A stretch of DNA of 64,000 bases, from positions 4,092,001 through 4,156,000 of the forward strand of contig SPDT01000005.1 of the NCBI GenBank assembly GCA_008477525.1. Direction: 5' to 3'. This DNA comes from Hypomyces perniciosus. Its lineage: Eukaryota; Ascomycota; Sordariomycetes; Hypocreales; Hypocreaceae. Shown here one piece after another: positions 20,678 through 32,411 of this stretch. How positions within the stretch are numbered: position 1 is the stretch's first letter; every line of letters starts with the position of its first letter. The notes below the pieces were generated by a model that saw only the letters and a list, made by a program, of their open reading frames with translations, ran no database searches and was not told the DNA's origin. The position numbers were made by a program, and so were the translations under genes.

Positions 20678-21258
20678 TGTTAAAAAGGAGGGCTAAAAAG
20701 CAAGGATTTTAGTGTAGTTGGGTAACTTTCCTATTCTGGCTAGACCCGGAATTACGCCTGATGCTAGGACCAAGTTTATAGAGGAACTTTAGTGTAAGTT
20801 AGGAAATTTCTGTTATCTTTAATAATAACAATTAAGCTAGGACCAGCTACCCTGCTTACCCTAGACTCAATACAATAGGCATGATAGGTATTGTGAAAAA
20901 TCTGATTAAAATGGTTTCCTGTTTGTATGGCCGTAAGTCGATTTGGCCGATTTCCTATATAAATGAATTTTACGGAAAATAGGAATGCGGCCACAAACCT
21001 AATTCTGCCACTGCATACCTATTATTAGGTCGGAGGACTATTGTAGAAGACAAAGCATTGTTCTATAATCACTTTTACAATATAGCCGTATATCACTAGA
21101 TATCCTATAGCTTTTCAGCTATTAGATTAGTTATAATTTAATTGTTGACTCTATTGTTTACCCAGTAAACTCTTAGTTGTTTCCTTGTTACTATATTATA
21201 TGCAGCTTCCTAGAAGCTATATATGAATATAGTTCTGTATAACCTTGTTATTTTAATA
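20678..21258 (+). repeat. LTR of family T, copy 1 (moderately RIP-mutated)
   Basis: About 580 bp beginning TGTTAAAAAGGAGGGC and ending TTTTAATA (ancestral TTTCAACA by comparison with copy 2). It is preceded by TTTAGAGGGAG, a polypurine-like tract, and by about 45 bp shared with the upstream flank of copy 3, so both are probably 3' LTRs. It differs from copy 2 mainly by C-to-T and G-to-A changes. Confidence 0.85.
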
Positions 21259-21608
21259 TTTAAGAATACTAAAACTGCTATTTCTACTTTTAATAACCTT
21301 ACCTTTTATAATAAAATAAAATATACTTTATTATAGTTTAATTATATTAAGGAATAGGTTAACAATAGCGTTATTATAGTCAGCTATCTGGAAACTAGTA
21401 AAATAATTGCTAATAGGCTTATTAAGCCTTTTCTAGGTTAAAAGGTAAAGAACTTTATAAATCTCTTTAACTTTAAGCTTTTACTTAAAGTTTATATTTA
21501 AGGTTTTTACCTTTTCTTTTTTATAGTAATTAACTGTCCTCTTTTTATTATTATTTTTAACTATATTAGGTATCCCTTTTATTTTATTATATATTAATTA
21601 CTTTCCTA
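21259..21608. other. RIP-degraded spacer between family T LTRs
   Basis: TA-rich sequence with no surviving frame. Probably internal retrotransposon sequence. Confidence 0.5.
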
Positions 21609-21613
21609 TATCT

Positions 21614-22193
21614 TGTTAAAAAGGAGGGCTAAAAAGCAAGGATTTCTGTGTAATTGGGTAACCTTCCTATTCTGGCTAGACCCGGGATTAGGCCCGACGC
21701 TAGGACCGAGTTCCGGAGGAACTTCGGTGTAAGTCAGGAAATTTCTGTTATCCTTAACGATAACAATTGAGCTAGGATCGGCTACCCCGCCTACCCTAGA
21801 CTCAATACAATGGGCATAATGGCCATTGTGAAAAATCTGACCAAAATGGTTTCCCGTTTGTATGGCCGTGAGTCGATTTGACCGATTTTACATACAAATG
21901 AATTTTGCGGAAAATAGGAATGCGGCCACAAACCCAATTCTGCCACCGCACACCTATTATTAGGTCGGAGGACTATTGTAGAAGACAAAGCTATTGTTTA
22001 TACAATCACTTCTACACCAGCCGCACATCACTAGATATTCTATAGCTTTCTAGCTATTAGTTCAGTTACAATTCAATTGTTCATCCATTGTTAACCCAAC
22101 TAGACTCTCAGTCGTTTCCTTATTGCTGCGTTGTATGCAGCTTCCTAGAAGCCATACATAAATGAGGTTTAGTATAACCTTATTATTTCAACA
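21614..22193 (+). repeat. Solo LTR of family T, copy 2 (least mutated), with TATCT duplication
   Basis: A 580 bp LTR, TGTTAAAAAGGAGGGC to TTTCAACA, flanked on both sides by TATCT (21609-21613 and 22194-22198). The flanking duplication shows one insertion followed by LTR-LTR recombination. It retains CCCGGGATTAGGCCCGACGC where copies 1 and 3 carry T or A at several of those positions. Confidence 0.92.
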
Positions 22194-22251
22194 TATCTAA
22201 ATCCCGTATTTACTTTAAAGTTATATAAAATAATATTTATTTTAAAGGGAG

Positions 22252-22829
22252 TATTAAAAAGGAGGGCTACAAAGTAAGGATTTCAGTATAATTAAATAAC
22301 TGTACTATTCTAATTAGACTTAAAATTAGGCCCGACACTAAGACCGAGTTTTAAAGAAACCTTAACATAAGTTAGGAATTCTCTTTTATCTTTAACAATA
22401 ATAATTAAGCTAGGACTAGCTACCCTGCCTACCTTAAACTTAATATAATGCTTATAATAGGCATCATAAGAAATTTAATTAAAATAGTTTCCTATTTATA
22501 TAGCTATAAGTCGATTTCAGCGATTTTATATATAAATAAATTTTATAGCAAATAAAAATATTACTATAAACTTAATTCTGCTACTATATGCTTATTGTTA
22601 AGTTAAAGGACTATTATAAAAAATAAAACATTATTTTATAATTACTTTCATAATAGCTATATATTATTAAATATTTTATAGCTTTTTAACTATTAAATTA
22701 AATATAATTTAATTGTTTATTTTATTATTTACTTAGTAAACTCTTAATTGTTTCCTTATTACTGCGTTATATATAGCTTCCTAAAAGTTATATATAAATA
22801 AGGTTCAATATAACCTTGTTTTTTTAATA
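22252..22829 (+). repeat. LTR of family T, copy 3 (heavily RIP-mutated)
   Basis: A third copy of the same LTR, starting TATTAAAAAGGAGGGC (TG changed to TA). Its upstream flank, including the purine tract TTTTAAAGGGAG, matches the flank of copy 1. Transition load is higher than in the other copies. Confidence 0.85.
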
Positions 22830-23483
22830 AATTATAAAAGCAGTAAAAATAATACTTTTATTAAAAGTTAAAAAAAACCTAGTTAAAGATATTATTAAAA
22901 TTGAAATAAAGTCTTTATATTAAAGGATTAAATAATTAATATATCCTTTATTAGCCTTTTATAGCTATTTTATTTATTAATATACCTGCTAATAAACAAA
23001 AAAAAGGTTATAATAGTATATTATTAATTTTAAAGGGATTAAAGTATATAATATTAACTGTTTAATTTATATATTTACTTTTACTATAATAATTAGCCTT
23101 GTAATAATTTTCTTTAAAATTTTAGTTTTTAATTAATAGGTATTATTAATTAATAATTTCTTAAAATTCTCTTGTTTTATTATATTTTAATATATTATAT
23201 TTACGTTTATTAATTTCAATATCTTTTTAGAAATTATAATTAAACAACCTATATTTTTAAAAGTAAATATTATATTCATTTATATTAAATAGTCGCGACA
23301 AAATATTTAGGCTATCTCTTTTCATTAATTATTTTATACTTATCTAAACATTTATTCAAGTTAACCTATAACTCTATTTATAGTTAAATAAAAGTAGGTT
23401 TTAATAGTAACATAAAAGTGTTATTAATAATTACTTTTTAAGATATAATCTTCAAAACTTCACTTTATTTTAGTTACTAGTTT
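22830..23483. other. RIP-degraded sequence, unassigned
   Basis: Extremely TA-rich. No frame, LTR or motif could be identified. Confidence 0.5.
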
Positions 23484-23873
23484 TATTAAAAGGGAATTAA
23501 TACTTTTAAATATATATATATATATATATATAATAATGAATATAAAGCATAAAAGCTATATGTTTAATAGAACTATAAAGGAATAATTAAATAATATAAA
23601 GATTTAAAAATACTATAGATTATTGAATTATAATACTAATAGTTAAAAGCAATTAATAATTCCATTTATATACTTTAATAGCTATAAAGTTATAAGTAAA
23701 GTTATATATTAAAAAAGGAAAAAGGTTATATTATATTAAATTAAGTCTATTTATATATCGTTATACTATTATACCTTTTTAATTTAATAACTGCTTAACT
23801 AAATAGTTGACTTTTTTTAAGTAAGTTAATAACAGAAATATAAGTATATTAGGTATCGTAGTTACCTTAACTA
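23484..23873. repeat. Solo-type LTR of family B, very decayed
   Basis: It aligns by eye over its length with the LTRs at 34494, 35313 and 60564 (for example AGCAATTAATA and TCTATTTATATATC segments in the same order). Its start is altered to TATTAAAAGGGAATTAATAC, and it contains an expanded (TA)n tract at 23509-23532. It is the most mutated member of the family here. Confidence 0.7.
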
Positions 23874-25265
23874 AAATATATTTATAAATATATAGGTTAT
23901 AAAAATCCTTATTAAAATTAAACTTGAAAATAGATTTAGCCTTTTAAAGCCTTAAAATATATGATTTTAAAACTATAATAATAATGGGAAGTTAATATAA
24001 ATATTCTTTAATAAATAAAGTATATTATAAAGAATTTAACTATCTATATTATCCTTTATAACAGGAATTCCTTAACTTTAAACTTAATTTATATTATATA
24101 AATTAATTAATATTTTGTTTATAATATACTTATAATTCATTTATATATAGATTTTATAAAAGTTTTAAATATTAATAAAGTTAATAAGTTTATTTTAAGT
24201 ATTATCAAATAATTAATATTAAGGTTAATTTAATTAAGTAACCTTTTTTTAATAAAAAAGCTATAAATATAAATTTATTAAAAAAGCCTATTATAATAAT
24301 GTTTCTTATATAAAATAAAAGGATAATTTATAATTTAATAATTAAACTATTATTTTAAAGTAATTACTATTATAATTTAATTTTTATATTTAATATACTT
24401 AGCTTATATATATAATAAAAAGGTATTTAATACTTGTAATAATATAAATAAATCTTTTTATTATTAGGTTTATATATAATATAAATTAGCTTAGCTTTTA
24501 TAAATATAATTTATATTATTAGTTTAACAAGGGTTTTAATATAGAAGTTAAATTAAAATAAACAACGTTTATAGTTTAAAGATAAAAGAGTTTTAAAAAA
24601 TTACATTACTCTATTAAATACTATAATTATTAAATAGTTTAAATAAAATTAACTAATATAATATAAATATATATTAATAGTAGTATAAATTTAAGATTTA
24701 TATTATTTAAGCTTTTTATATTTATTTAAATATTAAAAGAAATTTGAATTAAATGTTAAAAAGTTAATATAATAAAAGAAATTAACTTTATACTATTATT
24801 TAATTTCTTTTAAAAACGTTATATAATAAAAGTTATAACCGTAATTTTTAAAAATAAAAATATTATTTTATATTTAAAGATTTTATAAAATAACAAGTTA
24901 CTATATTTATATATTAAACTAAAACTATATATATTGAAGAAATATATAAAGCTATTGATATCTATTAATAAGACTTTAATAAATTATAACTTATTATTTT
25001 TACTTTAAACAGAGTTTATTTACTTTAATAAATATACTTTTATAGGTATTTTAAATTTAATAAAAGAATCAAGATTTTTAGTTAACTTATTTAAGTTTAA
25101 TTACTATAAGAGGTTCTATTATAACAGAGAGGATTTAAGGGTTTATAAACTAATTACCTTACTGCTTTACTGCTAAAGTTTATTTAATAAATTACAGATT
25201 TACAGGACTTTAACTCCCTTTTAATAAAGCTTTATAAGATACTTTTAATATAGATTAAGGTTAAT
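23874..25265. other. RIP-degraded sequence, unassigned
   Basis: TA-rich decay with no recognisable coding or LTR. It ends sharply near 25265, where GC-balanced DNA starts (GGGCGCGGCATTG). Confidence 0.5.
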
Positions 25266-25651
25266 TTAAGGGCGCGGCATTGTAATTGTATTAATTCGCG
25301 AAGTTGTGTATATATATATATATGTAGGTAGCGTGAGGCATTTTACGATTTAGGTTTTTGCGGTTGATGTGGTGGTGGCGCTAATGGACGATGTACTACT
25401 CTTGTCCTCCCTGGTGGCCTTGTCCGGCGAATGGGAAGGCCTGGCGACGCCAAGCCTCGTATTCCGAGACGATCGTTTGCTAGAGCCGGGAAAGGGCCGC
25501 TAGCGCCATGGCATGCTCATATAAGCTTGGAGGCTACCGGCTCCATGTTGGAATGAGGCTGACGAGGCTGGTCATTAACGCACAAAATGGGGAGGGGGGC
25601 TGGAGACATCCTCTGTGCCTGGGTCGCATGGCATTTCACCTGGAGTACTCC
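25266..25651. other. GC-balanced intergenic edge
   Basis: No gene seen. It contains a short (TA)n microsatellite at about 25308-25323. Confidence 0.4.
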
Positions 25652-26634
25652 GTAATGCTATTGAAACAGATCAACCTTGCTATTGGCACAGATATGGCTC
25701 GTGCACTACGCGAAAATCTTCCAAGCTTTCAATTTCTTTTTCTTCATCACCACTACACCCAACTATCACAATAACCCCAAACAAAATACTAACTGACAGC
25801 CTCATCCAATAGCCAGCTTGCTATTGGGCTGGGCTATCCAGGCTATCCAGGCATTATCAATCATAATAACTTAGCGGCTAACTTCTAGGAATGCGCTGTT
25901 CGAGTCGGCTAGATTGAACAGAACGGCGTTGGCCACAGTCACGTTATTCAAGGCCGCGTTATTCGAAGCTGCGTTATCCAAGTCGGCTAGGTTAAAACAA
26001 GCGGCATTGTTCCGTCCGGCTTATTGGAATGCGTTAGATGTAGCCGCAATCGTGAGGCCGGCTAGGTTGATTGGAGCCGCGTTGTTCGGGTCGGCTAGGT
26101 CGGTCAAATTCACGTTGTTCAAGTCAACTAGGTCAAATAGAGCCGCGTGGTTTAAAGCAGCATTGTTCGAAGCGTTAGATCCTGCTTGAACGGCTGATGG
26201 GCTTGAATTCGATTGGCTTAGCTGGGCAGCGTGATTGAAGATGAAGGAAAAGCTAATTTTATGATAGGAAGGTCTAGTGGCATAATCTACAGGCTCAGCG
26301 CTGCAGATCTTGGTGATATAACTGCTAGGCCCACTGTTATGCAAAGGAAGCAAGGAAATGCATTATTAATTATCAACCAATGCATTATCCTGCAGGTCTA
26401 ACCGAGCTGGATTAAAGCTTCTATTTAAGCTTAATAAAAGGGACGGCTTAGTTGTATATAGATAGGTCTGGTTACAGCTTGCTTGGTATTGGTTGCATTT
26501 ACCTGTATCTTACTATATTGTTAATTGATGTGAGAGTTAAATTAATGATGCAATTGAAAGCTCGGAAGATTTTCGCGTCGTGCATGGGCTATATCTGTGC
26601 CAATAGTAAGGTTAATCTATTTGAATAGCATTAC
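25652..26634. mobile_element. Putative terminal-inverted-repeat element of 983 bp
   Basis: The first 83 bases (25652-25734) and the reverse complement of the last 83 bases (26552-26634) align without gaps at 74 of 83 positions. The outer ends are GTAATGCTATT. Seven of the nine differences are transitions. Paired ends of equal length around an 817 bp interior suggest a non-autonomous DNA transposon or a composite inverted repeat. No target-site duplication or transposase is visible. The interior carries a 15 bp-periodic pentapeptide-coding stretch. Confidence 0.55.
25885..26353 (-). pseudogene. Pentapeptide-repeat reading frame, interrupted by one stop
   Basis: Read on the minus strand, the DNA from about 26190 to 25885 repeats every 15 bases and encodes A(N/D)L-type pentads such as NNAAL, DLVDL, NLTDL and INLAGL, then LADLD, NNAAL and FNLAD. 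About nineteen pentads are visible. A TAA at 26021-26023 interrupts the frame; CAA to TAA is a single C-to-T change. The open part upstream (to 26353) starts with TTG and no ATG is seen. Pentapeptide repeats form right-handed quadrilateral beta-helices, but the role here is unknown. It may be a cargo fragment inside the inverted-repeat element, or a minisatellite that happens to encode pentads. Confidence 0.45.
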
Positions 26635-26734
26635 TCTTCAGCTGAGGGTTTTTGGACCGAACCACGGGACGTGGGCTTTCACTGCCAAAAGCCTGGTGCA
26701 CCTCAATTTGAAATGTCTGTCGTGCTCTCACTAC

Positions 26735-26740
26735 TATATA
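26735..26740 (+). promoter_or_regulatory. Possible TATA element of the deacetylase gene
   Basis: TATATA within CTACTATATAGGATGG, about 135 bases upstream of the start codon at 26874. Position and context fit a core promoter, but nothing else confirms it. Confidence 0.3.
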
Positions 26741-26873
26741 GGATGGAGGTGTTCCGCCAGTCGCCGCGCTTCGCATCTATCGTCCCATCTGTTGGATATT
26801 GGTTTGCCAAGGACTCCCATTCCTCCACATCAAGCTCGTCAGGTCGAACGCTGAGAGCAGAGCCTTGCAAAAA

Positions 26874-29258
26874 ATGGTGCACTTCAAGGCGCAGTGCCTA
26901 TTGGCGGCGGCCTACAGCGCAATGGCTGCCGCTGCTGCGTGCACCTCCGACCTCCTGGTGGATGACTTGTCCAACTCGTTCTCAACAAACCGAAACAACC
27001 TCGGTTCGTGGACGTCAGGTAAGACCCCCAATACACCGTTTCCGGGATATTCTTTCAGCACTTCAGTTGACCAACTTCAACAGACGATGCCAGCATGGCC
27101 AACATCTCCGCATCCGGCGGCATCCTCAGCTTCACCCCCAAGAGCGGAGCTTACTACTACGAGACGTTCCCCTGCCAGGCGCTGCAGACCGACTCGTACA
27201 CGCACGTACAGCTTGACATCAAGGCACCCGTGTCGGGCGCGGCCTTTACAGCCACACTCAAGTGGGCCTCGAGCTGTTCGGCAACGACCAACACGAAAAC
27301 GTCTTTCCGGGTCACCAGCCTTACCGGCGGCTGGCAGACACTCCGCATCCCACTGAGTAGCTTTGCCGGGGCGAACCTCAACGCGGCCCTCTCCATTGTC
27401 ATCGGGTCCTTTTCGTCTACCCAGCAATGGCAATTGGACAAGGTCCTGTTTGTCTGTGCCCGGAGGCCAACAACGTCCACCTGTGAGTGCGAGTCGGCTG
27501 GTGTTTACTCGGTCCTCACTTGCCTGGTACTAATGATGTCCCCTAGCCACTACGCCTACCCATGCCACTCCCTCCTCCCGGTCGTGCTCGCCGCTCCTGG
27601 TGGATGACTGGGCGTCGCAGTCGCGCCTTCGCTTCCTACAATACAACGCACTCCTACTGCCGACTGGTGATGACGGGACGATGCAATCCATGGTCGTCAA
27701 CAACAACCACGTGAAATTTACGCCAACATCCACTTCGTCGTACTTCTTCACCCAGGTCGGATGTGTAGATGCCACAAAGTATGGTGGTATATCGCTCCGG
27801 ATCAAGGCTCCGGCCGGGACGACGTTCAAAATCGAGCTGTCTTCCAAGACGACGTGCGACGGCGCGGCGACGGCGTGGTCGTCCCGGACGACGACCCAAC
27901 TGGGCTGGACATTCGACGGAACCGAGAAACTATACAGCTTCCCCTGGTCAAAGTTCAGTGGAGTCAACCTGACCAAGCTGAGATCGATCATGCTCTCGGC
28001 GCCCAACCACCCGGTCACTTTGGGCCCACTGGCACTCTACTGCGGGAGCACCCCGAGTGGCTGGGTAGTGCCCACGACTACCAGCCCAGCAGCACCAACA
28101 GAAACCGTCAAGGCACCAGCCGCTACGGTCTCGGGGTTTGTGATCGACACCTTTAGCAACCCAAACACGAACTCGCTTGGATTCTGGCATGGCGGCGATG
28201 AGATGAGCCTTACCTGGGGCCGCAACCGCGTCACCCTCGTTGCCCCAGGTCCCGACTACGCCTTCACCACACAAATCAGCGGCGGTTGTCGAGACTTGCG
28301 CAGCTACAGGGGCTCGTACTTGCACATCGCCTACTCGGGCCACACTAAATTCTCCGTCTCGTTGCAGCAGCACAATTCGCAGTGCAACAAAGGTGTGGCA
28401 CCATATCCCGAGACGAGGGACAGCCTCGAGGCCGGCCGGTACGCGACGGGTAACGGTATCTACATACCCATTTCGCACTTCAATATCAACCTACAGCGTG
28501 TTAGTAGCGTCGCCATCAGGGGCGTATACAGCACCGAGGCCGTGGTCCTGACCAAGGTTGAGATCGTCCCCTCCATCCCCTCAGGCGTGAGCATACCCCG
28601 AAAGTTGCCCTCGGGCACCCTCGTCTTTGCCTGCACGCGGCCCAACTCGTTTGCATTCGGCATCGACGACGGCAATCCAAAGTACGCCGCCAGGCTGGCG
28701 CAGATCGTCCGCGACGCGGGCATCAAGGTGACCTTTTTCGCCGTCGGCGCAGTGCTCGAAAACCCCTCCACAGGCATGGCCAGCTTCTACCAGCAGTTGA
28801 AGAGCGAGGGCCACCAGATTGCGCTGCATTCCTACACGCACCCAAGGATGGAGGGGCTCCCAAGCACCGATAGCATCGACTGGGAGTACAACAAGAATTA
28901 CAAGGTAATGACCAACATCTTTGGCGAGAGATCAAACTATTTCCGCCCACCTTTCGGGGTCGAAGGCGCGCGTATGCGTCAGCGCTGGGCGGTTGCCTCG
29001 GGGTCGGAGAAGGCTTATCTCATCAACTGGAGTGTCGATGTCCAGGATTGGATGTGGGCCGAGACGAGCACGCCGGAGAAACAAGTTGACGCCTTCAAGT
29101 CCGATGTTGCAAAGGGGGGCAACCTGGTCGTCATGCACTTTTCGTACAACTCGACGGTCAACTACTTTCCCGAGTTTATCAGGCTGGCCAAGGCTACCGG
29201 TAAGCAGATCATGCGAGTTGATCAGTGCATGGAGGATCCGAACGCACCGCCGCTGTAA
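26874..29258 (+). CDS. Secreted polysaccharide (chitin-type) deacetylase, CE4/NodB, with three N-terminal modules
   Basis: Exons 26874-27018, 27084-27482 and 27547-29258, with introns of 65 and 64 nt (GTAAGA...CAACAG; GTGAGT, branch CTAAT, CCCTAG), give 751 residues in phase. Residues 1-22 or so form a signal peptide (MVHFKAQCLLAAAYSAMAAA), so the protein is exported. Three related beta-rich modules follow, the first two opening with LLVDD(W/L)S/A and the third with FVIDTFSN; each ends in a strand with a cysteine or aromatic. The C-terminal NodB domain has IDDG (near D555-D556, first motif altered from TFDDG), HSYTHP (H609 and H613, metal ligands) and RPPFG (from R648). The known CE4 reaction is metal-dependent N- or O-deacetylation of chitin or other wall polysaccharides. 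The modules may bind carbohydrate. The gene lies alone in a GC-balanced island between RIP-decayed blocks and shows no decay itself. Confidence 0.85.
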
Positions 29259-29345
29259 TTACGGAAGCGGCGTTCTAGGTTAATGAGGCTAGCTGGCGAG
29301 TTGCTAGGGCCCATGCTAGGACCCTAAACACAAAGGCTATAACCC

Positions 29346-29346
<1 letters not shown>

Positions 29347-29376
<30 letters not shown>
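29347..29376 (+). repeat. Poly-C tract (30 C)
   Basis: An uninterrupted C30 run 88 bases beyond the deacetylase stop, followed by about 170 bases of pyrimidine-rich sequence (29390-29560, CCTAC/CTTTCC words). Confidence 0.92.
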
Positions 29377-29377
<1 letters not shown>

Positions 29378-30844
29378 AACCAAGGGATCTAAGCCCCTAT
29401 AGCCCTCTTACCCTATACCTCTCTCTACTCTCCTTACCTTCCTACCCTATACATTCTTTTATTTTCCTTCTTCCTACCTTATACCTTCCTTTACCTTACC
29501 TTTCCTTAACTTATTATCTTTTCCTACCTTTTCTATTTTCCTACCCTATATCTGAAAAATAACTAAAACAAAATAGCAAATTAGCATAAAAGCTTAGGTA
29601 GCAAATGGAGTCTGTTCTAACCCTAACCCTAGCATAAAAGCTTAGGCATAACTGGCTAATTATATACTTACCCAGAATCGCAATATTATTAACCTAACAG
29701 GGGTATCATGTAACTTCCCTCCTATAACACTAGGTCTTAGCACCTTATATTAATATTTTTATATATAACACTATTAATATATTAATAATATACTAAACCT
29801 TTACTTATAATAGCCTTAAGCCTATAAATAGTAATTTCTTTAACTTAAAAATATATATACTTAAAAAGCTATAATAAAAGGTTAAAAATATTATTATTAA
29901 ACTAGAGTTTAAAGCTATTTAAGACTTTTATATTAATAAATAATATATTAGCCTTTCATTTAAGATATTATATTAAATATACCTTTAAATATATACTACT
30001 CTAGCTTTTAAAGTATATTAAATAAAAATCCCTTTAACTAGTATTAAAGAAAATTTATATATTATTATTAAATTAAACCTAAATTAGCAGTATAATAATA
30101 TAAGGGATATTATATTTATATAATAGTTATAAAAATTATTACAAAAGGATTTAATATAATCCTTTAAATATTATTAATAAAAATAAAATAATTAATAACT
30201 TTTATTAATTAAAAAATTAAATAATAACTTTTAAATAACGAAAATAAAATTAATGTTTATTTAAGTACTATAAAGGTTAAAGTAGTTTAATAATAGTTTA
30301 TATATATAATTTTAAACTACTTAAAGAAAATTATAAACTTTTTTAATAATATAAAAATAAACTTCTTTAAAGCTACTAAGCTAAAGGTAAAAATATAAAT
30401 TAATTAAAACTTAATTAATATTTAATGCTTAAAATAACTATATAAAAATTATTAAAGGAAAATAATATTTTTTTTTCTTTAAACTATTTAATAAAAGGTT
30501 TACTTTTTTTAATTCTAATAAAATAATAAAATTAATATTAAAGATTAACCTTTAACTATAGTATAAAAACTACTAAAACTTTTACCTTTAATAAATATAT
30601 AAAAGGAAACTTAAATACTACTTTTTTAATAGCTTTAAATATAAAATATAAAATTATTTATTAAATATTTAATATATTAACTGCTTAAAACTATATAAAG
30701 CTATATATTAATAGTATTTAACAATACCTTTTTATAGCTATCAAAAGCTAATTACCTTTTAAATATAAAACTATAAAAAGTATAGTAATAAAAGGTAAAG
30801 ATCCTTTAATAGATTTACCCTTTAGCCGCTAAGGTTTTAAATAC
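29377..30844. other. Pyrimidine-rich then RIP-degraded region
   Basis: The first part is CT-rich. At 29617-29631 there is CTAACCCTAACCCTA, two and a half telomere-like units, enclosed by a 17 bp direct repeat TAGCATAAAAGCTTAGG (29582-29598 and 29630-29646). From about 29700 the sequence is TA-rich decay with no identifiable element. Confidence 0.6.
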
Positions 30845-31118
30845 TATTAGGTTAAGTAGGCCGGGGCCCTATTACCTGTTAGCGTTAAAGTTAGTATTAA
30901 GGAGCTTTTATCCGTTTATAAAGCAGATATAAGTTAATATATATATCGCGTAAGCGATATATTAAACTATATAGACGCTTATAGTATATATAGACAGTTT
31001 CTTTTTTATATTAGCTATATATATATAGTAAAGCCATTATAATATATTCTCTTTTATAGAATTAACCTTTATTTATTCTCTCTTTATACTTTATATAGCT
31101 ACACTGCGCTTTATTATA
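30845..31118 (+). repeat. 5' LTR of copia C1
   Basis: Homologous to 50198-50461 and 57064-57327, starting TATTAGGTTAAGTAGGCCGG (TGTTGGG mutated). It is about 10 bp longer than the C2 LTRs because of a small internal insertion near 30895. Confidence 0.85.
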
Positions 31119-32249
31119 GTTATAAGCCTAAATAATAATTATTAAAGTTATTAAAAACATTTACTTTAATATTATATCTCTCTTTATACCCTTTATAATT
31201 GCCTTTAAGCTGTTAAAGCTATCTTTTATAATAAATAGTATAAGGGATATTGCTTTTATAAAGCTAGAATTAATAGTTTAGTAAATTAAATAAATAACTG
31301 TTTTAACTAACTATATAACTACTGCTAGGGTTTAGAATAGGATTAATTTTAATTTCCTTGATTAATTAAATTATAATTTCTTTACTTTTAAGTTATTTAC
31401 TTTAATAGAAATAAAGGTAACTACAGTTAAAGTATTTAGCTTTAATACCTCTTTAATAAATATCTCTGTTTATTATAATAGTATACTTTAAAGTATTAAT
31501 TCTTTAATATTAATAATAATAAAAAGAGAAAGGTTAAGGTTATTATTTTACAGTAAATTCAAAAAACAATTAACTTTAATATCTATACTTTAATCCTAAC
31601 AGACCTTTAAACTATAGCCTTAGACTTTATTACTATTAAAGCAGTATATAAGAATAATAAAGATTTTAATATAAAGTTTACTATTTAAATTATTAAGAAG
31701 TTTAGGGATTAATTAGCTTTTTGCAAAAGTATAATATATAAAGAAGTATATTTATTTTATTAATATAGACTATATAAAGTAAAGTGCGGGAATATTAAGT
31801 TAAAAGTATAGTATACTTATCAAGTATATATTTATATAAGTGCAGTAAAGTATAGGTTTTTTAAAGTTATAAAAATAGCTTTTTAAATAGCTTTCTTTAA
31901 AGCTATTAAAGTATACTTTACCTTAAACTTTACTACCTATTATTTATTTTATATAAATAGCTTAATTAAAAGTAGTAAAATAAAAGAGATCTTTTTTTTT
32001 AATTAATTTAGCTAGCTTTTTTTAAATAATATAACGAATATAGAGAATTATATTTATAGCTTTTATATAATATTTAATAACTGCTAAAATAATATATTAA
32101 ATAATAGTAATATATATTTAAAGCCTTTTATTAATAAAGAGTGCTTATATAAACTTAAAAAATACACTTAGCCTTTAAATAACTCTAGTAAAGTATATAC
32201 TGCGCTTACTAAAAAGCTTATTAAAAAAGGGAAATATACTTTTATACTT

Positions 32250-32411
32250 TATTATAGTATATAGAATCGCGGGTTAAGGTAATATCTTTATTCTGCCTTG
32301 AATAAAGCAAGAAGCTATAAAAATATCGTTTGAAAGTGTAGGACGAAGTTATTACATAAGGATGCATGTAATACTAATAAGTTATTAAAGGGCAGGTTTA
32401 GTGCTGTAATA
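32250..32411. repeat. Solo LTR of gypsy family G2, TACTT duplication
   Basis: 162 bp, the same length as the G2 LTRs at 46119 and 59601. It is flanked by TACTT on both sides (32245-32249 and 32412-32416). The collinear position in C2 (about 51590) shows the empty site TATACTTAAATAGGC, confirming insertion into C1. Confidence 0.93.

Noticed and set aside
23509..23532. (TA)n tract as a separate feature
   Set aside because: It is an expanded part of the decayed family B LTR at 23484-23873, which has shorter TA runs at the same place in other copies.
26671..27216. 181-codon plus frame overlapping the start of the deacetylase
   Set aside because: Out of frame with the spliced deacetylase model, which has a signal peptide and consistent splice sites.
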